Shown here: piece after piece, positions 36,701 through 51,600 of the stretch
Layout of the letters: each line of letters begins with the position of its first letter
How positions within the stretch are numbered: position 1 is the first letter of the stretch
NCBI RefSeq assembly: GCF_036370855.1
Contig: NC_088105.1
Span: 8,251,619 to 8,315,618 of the forward strand
DNA length: 64,000 nt
Origin: Dromaius novaehollandiae
Lineage: Eukaryota > Chordata > Aves > Casuariiformes > Dromaiidae
Reading direction: 5' to 3'
Notes under the pieces: model-generated
Seen by the model: only the letters and a program-made list of their open reading frames with translations
Told to the model about the DNA's origin: nothing
Database searches by the model: none
Translations under genes and position numbers: made by a program

Positions 36701-39700
36701 ATACACAAATCAGAAAATAAACGTCTTCGAGCACTAGGAACTGTACCGGGCCACAGAGCTTTTCCCAGGTTCTAATCAAAGAGCAATGCCAGTGCAACAT
36801 GACTGAACGGCAGCACTGCAGGTTGAAATCCTCTAGGAACAAGGGTGGCAGAGGGTCACGAGTTCTTCAGATTATCCTACCCGCTCGCCTCATCCCTGAG
36901 CTGGACAGACCAGCTCTGAGCAATGCTCTGTACTGAGGTGGTTCTCAGACAGCGAATGAGGAATAATTAGCGGTGCCTGTGGTGAAAGCAGAGAGTCTGA
37001 TTCTCTACTGTACTTTGTGCACTCACACTTGCACAAAATGAGGATAAAATCATACCCTTGGTATGAGTGAATGGAATGTACTACTCTTATATAACTCCAC
37101 TTATGTACACACTTTGCCAAGATATTTTTTTAAAACCCCTAGTGTTAGAACAGATTATAGAATCAGGATGCAGGAACCGATCTGAGTACTCGGCACAGTT
37201 CAGCTTTGCTGCTGCTTTGTATGAAGCTGGACTGATGACCAAGGAGGAGAAGCTTGTGTATCTCATCATTAATACCCTGAGCCATGCAGCTGTAAATAAA
37301 AGGCAAGTTCAAGAACTGGTTTATAGAACTGGGAATCAGTTAAAGGAAGGAAATGGCTCCGTCACAACCAAATCAAAGTCTGCTTTGAGACTCCACAACG
37401 GAGATTTGGCATGATTTTCTTCAGACAGATGTGACCTTGGTACTTTGCCTCCTGCATAGCATTACTTCTCTCTTTAACCAACAAGGATCAGGCTCCAAGG
37501 AAAGATTCACAGCATTTCTTTCTCAGTCCCAGGTACTCCCTCTTCTCTGCAGCCTTTTATCTACACAGCAGTTTACTGCAGTAGAAGAAAGAAGCTCACA
37601 AACTGCATTTTACGTAAAGCAAAGTTCACATGCCCCTGGGTCTGATCCACCCTTGACCCATAGGACATACACGTGTAACTCCTTCCCACGAACATCAAAT
37701 CGAGGAGATGACATGTATGTGCCGCAGATGTAAATTTCATGGCACTAAGTGGCCTGCAGTTCCTCTTCCCCTACTGTACACATCCGAAAAACGAGGCGCT
37801 CTTCCTGTGCCACACTTTGCAGCTCGGCGTGGGCTCGCAGCCTTTCAGAGGTCTATTCCTCTTTCCTCGTGTACAAATAACTTGTAAAAAATTAAAATTA
37901 GCAGCTGTTGTAAAAGCCTGGGGAAAGTCAAAAACCTCTCCAACCTCTCTAGAAGTCTCAGTAAATTAAACATTGCAGAACATTCAACTTACCCTTCGCC
38001 TCTTCTCAAAATTTATCAGGCCACCCTGTAGGAAGCAAAGAAAAAGGATCAAAGTAGAAGACGACATGTTTAGTTGGATTTAATCACAAACAGGATGATG
38101 AACTAGCAACACTAACGTAAAGCACAGGTCTGTCTTGAGCAAGGACCTTCTAAAAATATCTGTTTTCAGATCTGGTAAAAACCATAGTGCTCATATACAA
38201 GTCTCCAAAGAGTATCCGTCCTCATGGCCTAAATGGCAATCTGCCCAAGAAGAAAAGCCCAGTACAGGAATGTTTCTAAAAGGTGTGGAGAGATCAAGTT
38301 TGAAGAATGCTAGCACAATTTGTCATGCAAGAAACAAATTTGGCTTTTGCCTACACTGTGACTCTAGCAGCGTTCCCAGCGAGTGTTATAAACACCAACT
38401 GAACCAATAGCACAGACAAATGGGAAACTGCAAAAAAGAAAATGGATCTATATCAACCTGAAGCATGCTCACTTCAGTTCCGTTTCACAAAAGTACCAGC
38501 AACTGTTACCAGCCCGGATAGAAGTGGTTTTGCACTTTCTTATCATAAACTTCAACACCAGCGTAACTGAGCCCGAGTGCCTGAAGCATGGCTCCTGAAG
38601 CACCTGCATTAATGGGGGCCAATTTTCAAAGCTATCAAGTACCTTCAATTCACAACAGCTTCAGTATGAACAGAAGGTGGTTTAAGAGGTCTGAAAATCT
38701 AGTCATTTTTTATTTAACTGTTTAAATACAGATTTAAATGCCTAACTTTGGATGCCCAGGTTTGTAACTGCTGATCTAATACAGAACGCATCTCCTCCCA
38801 AAACTGTACTTTCTCCCCTCCTACATATTTCTTGTTTCTCCCTAACCACACATTTCCCTATAATCCCTCAAGTTCACTTAGTTCTCCTGATTGTTCTTCA
38901 CACTGTTCAGACTCTTTAACCTTTGGGGAAGCTGTGTTCCCATCCTTGGTCTCTGTTAAATGGCCAGGCTGCTCTCTTGCCTTCTCCTCCTTCCCTTCCT
39001 ACGCTAGACTAGTTTCCCCTGCTTGTTCAGCTGAAGAGAAAAGGGCAATAAAGCTTATCCGTTTGAGGGCTCAAATGCTTCTGAGTTGAGATAATATGGA
39101 AGACCTTCAGTGATCTGTCTGATGAGCTGAATTTGTGATTCTGTGTACTTTCCCAATTATTCACAGCATCTTGACACCTAAATGCTGTTCTCAGAAAAAT
39201 AAGACAGATTAATGGGAAGCCTTCTACTTTCATCAAGTTTCTAACTACAAATAATGACCAAATACAATGCTAAGCATATCCTTTTAAACAAACTACATTC
39301 TTAAATTCACATAAGACTCTTGTTACTCATAAAACTGCATATTCCCTCCATTTACTGAAACAAAGTTTCTCCATTTGTCAGAACTGCATGAGAACCCAGT
39401 GAAAGACAGAGGAACGCACATACCCCATGCTGGGCAGGCAGAGAGAATGTGCAGGATTCAAAAATTGCCCCAAATTACCTCAATATAGTCCTGAAGAGCT
39501 GTGTCAAGCATGGTCAGATCAGTGAGGAAGGTACCAAGATATGGTACTGTGCCCTGCATTACTCCCTGCAAATGATCACAGCAACGTTGGATTAATTGAC
39601 TGACAAACAGTAATAATGCACCAGCTACAACAGTGCTGCATAAAATATGATATAAAAGTAGTCTGCTCAACAAAATAGCGATCTTATAAATGACATTGTT

Positions 39701-42700
39701 TCCTCTCATCAGTGTCTGATCACATTATCCTCGGTATCTAATCTAGTACTTAAGTCAAATTCTAATGAGAGCAGGATGTTATCACAGATATTAAGGAGTA
39801 GTTACATATTTCAATACTGGTTCCATATTCTGATTTCTTACAGCGGGTCCCTAGGAAACTCCGCTTTTGGAAGGAGCTTATGAGCACGAGTGAAAGGGTC
39901 CCACAGTTACCTGCTACGAAAGAAAGACCTGGGGAATGGTCCTGGCTAGCCTGCATAAACAGTTTTTCTCTCTGGCTCAGTCTTGCAGATTTTTACTTCA
40001 TGATGTTATCAGATCATGCGATCACAGTCACAGTTTTTTCCTTCAAGAAGTGCACATCTTCCCCAGCCAGTTACTACATTTTAATTAATTTAGGATTCAA
40101 ATTTTAAACTTTTGGACTGTCTATACATTTGTGAAGGAAATGCTTGTGTTTCTTCCATATACACCAAAGGATCTGTATTTTTTCCAGTCAAAACTAAAAG
40201 ACAAAGCCCATATTTGCCTCCCTATCCCAGCTTTCTCTTTTCCTGTTCTCTTTTATGTTTGCCAACTTTGAGACAAAAGCTATTTTCACCACCAAATTGG
40301 AAAGCAGAGACATTTTACAAAGCAATCTCCATAAAACTCTGTGCAATTTTCATGCTAATGTGTCAGAAGCTTCATGAGCTTGTTTAAAAGTAAATGAGAT
40401 TTCTGCTGTGGCCAGAGCTGATTTTCTGTATCACAAGCATTCTAGTATTTGCATTACATATTTCACTAACTGAAAGCTGTGTGGTTTCCCCCCGTATTTC
40501 AGTCTAAAGCGTTACAGGAGTAGTTGATAGAGTTCTTTCCTATAGCACAGGATACGAGTCAGTTGAAAGCGATGAATGTGTGTTTATATTCATCAGTCAG
40601 TCATTACTCTTTCATATGACAGGTTTAGTGAATTTTTGTAAGACGTGAAACTAAGGCCAAACTCTTGGCTCAGTGTCCATCCTGAACAGCTGGTTTGGAT
40701 GTGAAGCAAATGCAAGTGGGGATGGAAGCAGTAGTCCCATGCGCCCATTTATCCCCTTGCAGGGGAGATGGGTGCCAGGGAACATTATGGGGCCCCTGCT
40801 TATGTCCACCGAATCCTGAAGTCTTTGACCGTTCTCAGCACGAGCTCACTGAACACACTGGATGTGCTGATGTTTCGTATAACCATTTTCCCCAGCGCTT
40901 TGGTAAACAGACGGGCATCACTGGAGTAAAAGGACAGCTGTCTTGTACTAAAAACTGTTATAGCTGTTGCAGCTTGACAGCTCAGCATAGCCCATACGCA
41001 TGTGCTGGTTGCAACAGTATAGCACAAATCCCATTTTGTAACTGTTTATATATACAGATATATATACACACGCTATATACACATAGTATTTACTGCTTAT
41101 CATCAACCACAGCATAAAGAAAATACAGCTTGAGGCAGATATTTGCAGGGACAAGCATTTTGACTTCATGCTCAATCTAAACTTTTTGGTTCACTTGCTT
41201 TGCATTGGCTAATCAATAGCACTGATGTATTACTGATAGTTTTGTAGGACAAAAGGCATATTTACGTGCCCTACCTACTGCACACTCACTTTGTTAAATA
41301 CCTCTCTAGATTTTGGTTCACATATAATTCACTGATGATGGGCTTAACCACATTATCAGTTCAGAAAGGGGAGGAAAAGGAGACAAGACATACCATATCC
41401 TTCTGGAGCTGAAGACGCCTCTGCGTTCTTTTCTGATTTTCTTTCACGCTACTGTCCAGATTTGCAAATTTGGATGTGCCTTCCTGTGAGGGAATAAAAA
41501 GGCAATTAATGGAGGAGATAAGGGTAAGCTGGCAACTACATTTGTGTAAAATAATTGGAAATACACCTAATGAGTCAAGCTAGGTCAGCAAAAAATATTT
41601 GCTGTGAAGGTACACGTGTGTATATGTGCACATGCTAATTTTCTGAGGCTTCTGCACTGCCTGTGAATTTGGGCAAAATATCACAAAATGACTATTAACG
41701 GAATTTGTCTGCAAAATAGTTCTAGTCCAGCCAAAGCTAAGTAGTATTGCAAATCTCCTGAGATTTTAAATCAGAGAAACTTAAATATACTTCAGGTGTC
41801 CAGATGCTTCTCTGAGCTCTATCCTGACACTCTTGACCTTAAGATCTCTGTTTAATTTCCTAACCAGGACTGCTACGAGTAAACATCTCCCTCCCTCTTA
41901 TGTAACACTTTGTTGCTTTTCTTATGCTGCAAAACAGAGATCCAGCAACTAACCTCTGTGGCTTACTGACTAATCCAAAAACATGCAGGAAATGGAAGTA
42001 ATAGGTTTTGATCTCCACAGTTCAAGCTTTCCCGTGAACGGATGATCTATTTCACAATAGATCTCTGGCCTTTTTTAACCCTGGATCCATATGGGATGCT
42101 GGGAGTTACTGTTATTTTTCCAGTGACCAGACAGATGTGGTATGAATCATTATCAATGTCTTTTTAAGAGGCACAGAACAACAGCCTGCACTTGTAAAGA
42201 TCCTCTTGTTACAACTTTTACTTCTCTCAGACTCAGTGAAATGAGCAGGTCACTTAACTCGTATTTTTTTCCCTGGCTGTAAAATAGGAGCGAATAAAAA
42301 AGGAGTGCTGTAGTCTCAATTTCTTCAAGATAGTGAAAGGTAAACTTGAGATTCTCCAACAGCGGCTGTCAGGCAGAAACAGAAGCTAGAACTGCAGCCC
42401 CACAACGCAACCGTTGTTGGGGGAGGAGAGAACACGGTGCTCCCTCTCCTCGCCGGCCAGCCTGTTTCATACAGCGTTTTGTCTACTCTACGCATAAAAG
42501 TTTCACAGGATGGACAGGCAAGGCCAAACATAGCTTCCCTAGAGAGACGACTTAGTGAAGGAAAACAGAGACTTTAACAAGGATTCAGCGGACACTAATC
42601 CTCCAATCCAAACTGGTCCAAGATGAACACTAAGAGAGAAGATCTAGCTATCCTGTAGAGTTTTTTTCCACTCACTGCTTTCAAAATGTTTTGCAGATCT

Positions 42701-45700
42701 ACTTGCAGCAGCTGGAGAGGGTGATTTGGCGGGAGCCAGAAGGTCTGGGCTCAGATTGGGTTGTTGATTTGTCTTTTTAATATTTAATTAACCAAGCTGT
42801 TCTAAACACACACTCATAGTTTTCCTCTATATTTATTATTGTCTCACCTGCTTTAAATTTAAACTATACATGTTGATAAATGGATGATAAGTAGCAAAAG
42901 GCTGACAGGCTTGAATGTGCTCACCCATCATTCCTGGGCAAAACATGGTATTTAGATATCAAGGCAATGAGATAAGATAGAAATGCCAGACAGACTGGAT
43001 AGACACTGCCAAAAAGTAAACTAGTTAGACAATTTATAGCAAATTTTTATGTAAACAGAAAAATTTACCAAGGAAACTTCCTTTAGTTTCTGTATGATAT
43101 AACCTTTCCCTGCTGTTCTTTCTCAGCTTCTTTCAAGTTCCTGAGCTAGTTGGGGTTCACCCAGGAGAGCATAAAAGTCAAACTATGTCGAACAGAGCCT
43201 GCTTTGTTGTCCATCTGGCCACACACACAGCAGGAAGCCTGTTCCATCAAAACTCCCAGCCCTGTTTTCCAGTTCCAGGAAAGGTAAGGGATAGTTAGAA
43301 CATACTGGTCTAATCCCTCAGCTGAAGCTACATGGCCTTGTTCCAGTGAAGTCAAAGGCGCTGCAGTGGCACAGCCCAGTTGAGAATCTTGTCTGGAATT
43401 GCTTTGGACTCATGAGCACAAATCTGAGCCTTTTCCAGATTTACTCAAAGGCCGCGCAAGCTAGCTGTTTATCTCCCTGTACAGAGCAATAGGAAGCCAA
43501 AGTGTTATTTAGCAACTCATCTCATTACATTGTGCAGCAGCTGTTCACTCTGGTTACAGCTTCAGTGCAAGCCCAGATACGATACAGCATACATAGCTAT
43601 TCTTGAGCTAGACCTAGCTGTGTCCAAGCCACGGCAGCGTGACATTCAACGCGAGGGGCTTCAAGACCGAAGAAGGCCCTGAACTACTTTCTTGTGAACA
43701 AGCCCCCACAGAAATCTGTGCTGCTGCAGCCTTGCTACTTGCCGTATTCAAGCTCAACAGGCTACCACCACTAGTGTAGATCTTTCTAGGAACAATGAAA
43801 TCGCCTCTCATCCCAGCAGGAAAGCATGGGGTTTGTTTTGTTTGTTTGTTTGTTTGTTTTTAGAAGCTACAGGTCCATCTTCCCTGAAGCACTGCATACA
43901 GTAGACCAAGGAAAGATGAGTTTTGGCAACTGGTTAGAAAAAAAGGCTAACCTCAGCACTGATCGAGCCTTGCACTCAAGCTAACTCACCTTCATCAGCA
44001 GCTCTCTACTCGTCAAATAATTGTCATGATCTGAGAAGATATCAGACAGCTCTTCAAACATCAGCATTCTGTCCCTGTACAGGAAAAGATTTGAATCATT
44101 TTGGTTATTAGTAAGCACTCTAAATCAGATTAGATTCCTATTCGGCTTTTTTTCTGACGAATGGATAACGGTCAAGCATATAGAAACATAACAACAGGAT
44201 GCATCTGATGGGATTCTGCGCATCTCCTAGGAACCCTCCTGAGATTCTCTGATGCTCCCGAGACAGCCAGGCCTTATTTTCCAGCATCACAAAGAAATGC
44301 TGCCTTCAGTACTCGGACTCTGAGCAGGGTTTTCAGTCACACCGCGGTGCGAGATTCTTCCAGGAAAGGGGACAGATAAGAAAGAACAGAACGACAGCTG
44401 TGAGAGGTGTCATAAGGACTTCATTTTTGCTCTGTTCCAAGCCCTCTGCAAGGCTGTAAGCATTTGACTGGACAAGTGCCTTTCTGTTGCCCAACACTGT
44501 AAATAGAGATGGCAGTATTTTGAACAGGCATACAGGTGACTGGAAGGGGAAACACAGAATTATACTGCACGGCAGGGTTGCATTTTCAGGTTAGCAGAAA
44601 CATTTTTCTTTGCTTACCAAAGGCAAAGGAGAGAAATCTATTCCTCCTAAAACAAATGAGCAAAACACCATCTTTCCTATGCAGGGATTTCTGCTGTCTG
44701 CTACATGCAGTAAACATGCCTGATGCACAAAAAGCTCTTGCCCTTTATGGAACTGTTTTCAATGCAAATCTGAATTCTGTAGTTTAGGGATGTTCTCTAA
44801 GGAAATCTCAGCACTAAGAGAGGACTGGTGAGGGTTTGTAGGATCCTAGACCTCCTTCGACCTCATGTGAGAGAAGACAGCAGTCAACTATTTTGATGCC
44901 ATGTTTGTGGACCTTCTGAGAGTGGTGTGCACAAGCTGGGTAAGTACCTACTTCTGTATTCTTACAAAATAGAGGGTGGAAAACCTGATAGGATAGAAAG
45001 GACAGAAGAATCTCAAGGTCACTTGAGATGATCTTCCCCTCAACATCAAAGAGAAGTTCACAACAGACAGACCCTAATGAGGGTTCTGAGCCTCACTGCA
45101 ATGAGAGGTTCCTCTGAGAGTCCACTAAGTCCACAAAGCATGCGACGAAGGACACTGTTTTTTTTTTGTTTGGGGCTAGGTGCAGGGGCAGAGAGCAAGG
45201 GGAGGGGGGAGGCTTACTTGGGAACAGAAGCCCAGGTCTTCTTTAGCCGATAGATGGAGTTGGACTGCAGTGCTGAAACGATGGCCCTCAAGGAGGAAAA
45301 ATTCTTCAGGATCCGACATTCCTGTGAAAGGAGCGGTTAGAAATGGAGGAGTATTAAATATCAGCATTACAAGCAGGTTAGTGCTCTTCTGTTTGACTGG
45401 TGTCATGCCTGCTGCACATTCTCACTGCTAAACAGGCAGCTGTACAAATATTGAGCATCAAAAAAAAAAAAAAAATCATTCCCTTCTCCCTCTCCAGCCA
45501 CCAAAACACTTCATGGGCTTTGGCACTTATATCTTGTTTTCCTCACTTTCATGTATTTGTGGTGATGTTGCAGTGTTACAGCTTCCAGTTCTCCTAGTAC
45601 AAATAAAAGTGGAACTGAGGCCATGAAGCCAGGCTACAGAGCACAAATGTTTCACTTCTAAAAAAGCCCTTTATAGTTACCAATCGCCTTTTCCCCTTTA

Positions 45701-48613
45701 GGGGAAAAAAGATCAGGCTTTGCCTCTTCGTACGTGGTATTTAAAATGTTAACCCTCAAACATCTAAGTGCCAATTAAAAATAAAGAGACATGCAAAGGA
45801 ATAACCTGTTGTACAAGTATGTGCACTGTCTAAGAGAGAACTTTTCAAGCTTCTCCGGAGCTGGGAATCAAATCCTAACAGAGAGACTGGTTCATAGACA
45901 TTTCTCATGCAACTTCTCTGTGACAAAAGCTTCTGTGGAAAAAGTATACTGAAAAACACTATCCTGCAAAGAACAGCTTAGATTCCTGCTAAAGCAGATG
46001 AAAGCAAGCAGGGGGGAAAAACATGGCCTGTGACCAATTGCCTCTGCAGGGAACTCCTGTAAATCTGTTGGTGGCTCATGAATCAAAGCACGGGAGCCAC
46101 AGATTTAAGACAACTCTTGCCTATACAAGCCCTCACAAACAGGTATACGTACATGCAAATTAAGCAGACAAAACACAGCAATCTGACTGTTGCATATAAA
46201 CGAGAACATATTCAAACTACAGTTCTGACCCTGCAAATCTTTATGGGCCTGATTAGTATACTAAGGTAATTCTGCATAATGCTGATTATGTAAAGGACTC
46301 TTACAGTGAAAATAAACACAATTTATTTCCTTTGTAGCATCTCTGCATAGGTCTGAAGAAATGTAAAGTGAGCTTAGTATAAATAAACATCAGCCCTTAA
46401 TATACTAGTAACTCTGCTCATATCCGTTGCATTAGAATTGATTGAACAACTCGAAGCATTACATTTATTCCCATATATTTATCTCAAATGTCTTTGTGCA
46501 ACGTAGGAGGCTGCATTTAACAAAATGTGGCTTAGACCGACAAGGCAGCGAGCTCTTAGAGCAGGTTGGCAGTTAGGGTAGATCAAGCCCATCACTTGAG
46601 TTCAAGGCAACGGGGCAGGCCACCCAAGACCTGTAAGCTATTCTGGCATGATTTGGGGGCAAGCAAGTCACACAACAGCTGCTCTTAAGAGACTGACACA
46701 GCAACATTTGAGAACAAAACCCTTCTTTATGTTCAACATGGAACTCAGGCTGGGGCGAATATGCATTTAGAGACACCAGTCCCTAACATCCCGCTTTCTC
46801 AAATACAACAGGAGTTTGGACTGGAAGCTCCAGTCTGGAATCATTTTGACTTAATTGCATGTTGTATAATTACTAACATGTTAGCAGTTAAATATTGAAT
46901 TTTGTGTTCCCAATGATTTAACTGACTACAGACAAAATTTTAGCAAACTCATTTGTATGTAGGAACAAATTTTTAAATTGCTTTGAACAGCTTTGTTTCA
47001 TGCTGTGTCCTTCAGAAGGGGGAAACCAGAAAGAACTCTGGGCATATTGCTCAGAAACAACTTTGATTAAGAAGAATTAAGCATAACAGGATATTAATGA
47101 TTTCATTTTTACTTTTTATTTTTAAGGAAAATATTCTGCGCAAAAAATTGGCTGCTCCTGCTCAGGAACTTTAGATCTAGGTGGAGTTGAAAGGGCTGGC
47201 AGCTAGAAAGAGTATTCAGTTTATCCTGTAATCTAAGAGACTGGATCAGAAAGTCATGAACAGATAACAGATGTGGAACTCCATGCTGCTAAGCTACAGA
47301 GTTAGTTGTCAGTGAATAACTGCACTTTAATGAGTGGATTATTTTCTAATTCAGGCCTCTAACTATTCAAACACCCATTTGCATGCACAAAGCAAGCAAC
47401 TTCCTTCAGAAGTGGGCAGCTAAGTACGTACACAACCAGCTGTTCTACATGTGCAATTATTTTGTGGAGTGTGCACATGCATTTTTCATGTGCTTAGCTA
47501 GGACTGGAGTATTTAACTATGGGTATGAATTAGGTAAAGGGTGAAGTACTGGATGAACAGAGGTGGAGAACAAAGTTCTCCATCCAGAAAACAAGATTAT
47601 GAGAGTGGTGACTGTCCCAGCTTCCCCAGACCTTCCTGCTGCCCCCCATGATGGGCAGGTAGCTGCACAGATCTTGTTCTTGCGTTTGATCCAAGGGGGC
47701 CCTGTAAAGGCCCATTTAGCTGGTACCCTCTGTGAGCTGGAGGCCCGCACACAGCAAGTAGGAATGACACTTCCTAATCCATTCACATGGGCTATAAAGC
47801 AGCCATCAGATGGTAACAAAAGCGAGTCCACGTAAGTGCCAAAATAGAGGTGAAAGACTATTTCCCCATACCAGTTTCCTGAGCCATGCAGTTGCCTAAG
47901 TTTAGGTGCCAGTACTAACAATACTGTCTCTGGAAGCATAGAAGTGCATTGTCAAGGCTGGAAGGCCCTCTGTTTGGCTTGAGCTTTTTATGACTGCTTA
48001 TTTTGTATAGCTTTGAAAGAATCCATGTGATGCTTAAAACAAAGTCAATACACATCCATATTAAAGTGCTTTAATGTTCTTTTAAAAAAGAGATCTAGTT
48101 TAGTGCCAACAGCCCAGTGCTCTGAAGAGGAGCTTAAGAAGGTTACGGTAAGATAAAAGAGAAAAATCTAAGAAATTAGCAAACGACAGTTACATAAAGA
48201 AGGTAAGCAAAACCATTTCATGCAAAGATGAAGAAACACACAGAATCTGCTTCAGTTTCTTTGTCTTGCAGCAAAGAGCAAAAATGTGTTAAAATGTAAG
48301 ACAACAACAAAGCAAAAAGGCGAGAGGAAGATAAAACAACAGACAAGGTCCTTGAGCCAGGTACCATATTGTAACCCTTTATTTTGACCTTGTTTTGTTT
48401 TGTTTTTTGATAGTATCAGCTGGTTTCTATACGCAATATAAACAGTAAATAATTCAGTAAGTAAACACCCATGAGCTTCAAGGCTTTTTCAGAACAAAAG
48501 ACTATGAACAACAATTTCATTTTTTCTATGTCAGAAAGGCTACGCTACTTCTTAAAAGAAAAAGAGCTTTGTCTGTAATCACTTACCTAAGACTTAGTAT
48601 TTACTTTACCTTC

Positions 48614-48648
<35 letters not shown>

Positions 48649-51600
48649 CACACACACACAAAAACACAGTTTGCGCTATGTCTTCCACCATATCTGACTT
48701 CAAGTCTTAGGTGCTCACAGGTGCAGGAGAGGGAGCGTGACAGTCACTGACTGAACAGTAACACCCAGAGGCAGGCAAGTGCAAGGCTTACTCTGACAGT
48801 GCCCACTCTGCCTACACAAATACCAGTTTTACTCTGCTCCTGTTAGCCCTTCCCCTGAAATCAAGACTAACCTTAGGTTGACAGCAGCATACAGTCACTA
48901 CCTTCACTGTGATGAGCAGTATTTTCTTCTTAGGGAACTGGACTGGTTGAATTTATACCTATCTTACCATAGGTATTATGTTACCAAGTACTGTGCTCTT
49001 CCCATCTGCAAGGCACAGCATCTCCCTCATCCATCAATTAGTGCTCCCAACCCTGCGAAGAGGCAAGCAGCACTTCCACAGTGGGGAACTAGGGAGAGGA
49101 GAGGCAGTGCCTTACCTGATATCACCAAGAAAGTTAGTGTCAATAAAAATAACTAAGATGGCCAGGGACCAAAGCATACAGCCCCCTCCTTCCCTCCCAC
49201 CAGCTCTGTCACTCAAAGGCCCCCGCACAAGGAACGTTAAACAGTCGAGAATAAACGCTTTACATGTGCAATATGAATCCACTTCTCAATGATCTTGGCT
49301 CTCTGCTGTGTTTTGAGTTCCTTGCTCTTCAGGATAGTGCTGACAACACATTTGGTAACTGCATTGAACTGCGAGATGGTGGCTCTGATGGTAGGTGCCA
49401 GGTGCTTGTTCTCTTTCTTATCCCTTCGAGACCAGATGCATCCCAAACAGTGGTGCGGTACAACTCTCTTAAAGAGCTTCTAGAGTGAAACAGAGAAGTC
49501 AGTCAGTCAGCAGGACTCTTCTAAATCTCTACTCTCCATAAAAGAAATGCACATTTACAGTCCAGTGGATCTAGTCCAGGATGGTTTTAAAAGATAAATA
49601 TTTATTTTCCCTTAGATTAAAATACACTTTAGTATATTCTTTGTAGGCTTGATGACAGAAAAGAACTGTCAGCTGAACAGCCCTGGAAAATAAGAGACAT
49701 CTGTACACCAATTGCTTAACCTAGGGGAAAATTTTTATATAATGGTATTTTCAAAGAGACTGATACATACAAACCAAATCAGAGAAGAACAATTAGAGCA
49801 CCTACATGTCTTTAAGCCAGGTGATGATACAAGCAAACACAAATATTTCTCAGGTGTTAAATGTTAAATCTGACCTCTGTAAAAAAGGCTATAGAATATA
49901 CATTCTCATTTTTAAAAGACTTCGGAATACCTGAAGGAAATATCCCAATGAATGAAGTAGGAATGAAGTAGGTTTGGATAACCAAGTAGAGTTGTTGCTC
50001 TGCAGCCCAAGAACAGGCCTGTTTTGAAATGCTATATTTAGAGCTTTCAAAAATCTTTTTAAAAGATTTTAGAAGCCCATCACTATTACCCCTAGCATTT
50101 CAAGTAGTACATATGCTCTACATACTGCATCCATGTATGTCAACTGCTCTGCCACAAGGTCTTCTTGGAAAAAAGAGAATTCTTCTGGACTACTAATCTC
50201 CATTTCCTCTTCATCATCTAGGTTACATGGGGAAGTGCTATGGAAGCCATCTGTCCAGGATGGAAAATATGACTCAGTAAATTCATAAAACAAACAGTGA
50301 TTCAAAGGAACTCTTTTTTTAAATCATACTATATGTATTATAGCAGAGCCCCCAAAGGATCCTGCCTGATGTAATGGCCCCGCTGTGCTCCAGATTTTAG
50401 TGGGAAAAAAAACTATGAGCAGAAAAATAAATTGGAAAAACAAAAGGTGGAAGAAAAAAATAGTTAGAACTGATCTATTCAAGGTGTTTCAGCTGAAGAG
50501 TGGCTCAACCTATCCACTGACCATTCTTCTGAAAGAACACTCTCCCCCAAGAAAAAAAATTTCTTATTACTATTACAATTTTGGTAATCTACTTTTCAGT
50601 ATTTATGTATTTTATAATCTGAAAAATATCAAACTGCAAAGGGACTAGACTGCAGTTATACCCCCAAAATATTGCATTAGGAATACCCTTATATTCAGAT
50701 TTTCTCTCTCCTGTGTGGAAAGAAAAGGAGATACTAAATTCTCTTGGCATCATTCTCACCTTCGCAGGGCTACATGGACTATATTGAAAGGGGGCATTCC
50801 AATCCTGGTCACCTTCCTCCTCTGGGAAGTCTTCCCAGAAAAGGGAATATAGTGAGTGTCTACAATATTCAGCTGAATGCTTCCTCCAAGTTTGCACCGA
50901 GCAGCAGTGGGGAGGTGAGAGAGGAGAACTCTCCTCACCGAGGGACCAGATCCAGCACAGAAGAGAAAGGATGTCACAGATGCTCCGTGCCACCTTTGGG
51001 GTCCCAAAGGTTTGGAACAAAGCCACAGTAAAAGACAAAGAAATATGTCCTTATTTTCCATGGTAAAGGAGGAAGTCAAACAGAAAATCCCTGAAAGTAA
51101 ATTCTCTCCTTAATCCCTTTCACTGTAGGAAGACCAAAAGAATGAAAAAAGAAATAGATTTTTTTCCCCACTTATTGAAGACTAACAGCAAAAGTACTGG
51201 GTTCACTACTAGTGAGATTTCATTAATAAAAACAAGCAGTGCATTTCAGAGTACATTGTGAAATACTTCCTATCAAATTAAAGCAGAACAAACATTAAAG
51301 TTACAAGAGCACATAATGTGATACTTCATCGTTGCTTTTCGAAATACTTGTTTTTCCTTCCTTCAGTAATTTGCAAAATCTAGTTATCAATGTAAACGGC
51401 TACAGTTTTGATGTAACAAGTTATAGCTATTGGCTGTATCTTCATTTCCATCTGTACATTCCAATTGCACAATTTATTGACAGAGCTAAATGAGATAAAT
51501 GGAGACCTCCACTCCAGCCTTATTTTTCTGTGGCTCATTTATAATAAGTGTAATTAAATGGACTGTTATTGAACTGTTACAAGAGTCAAACTTTTCTCTC

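Noticed and set aside
47517-47939. 140-codon minus-strand open frame in an RGL1 intron
   Set aside because: I considered a retroelement remnant, but saw no catalytic motif, terminal repeat or poly-A end to support it.
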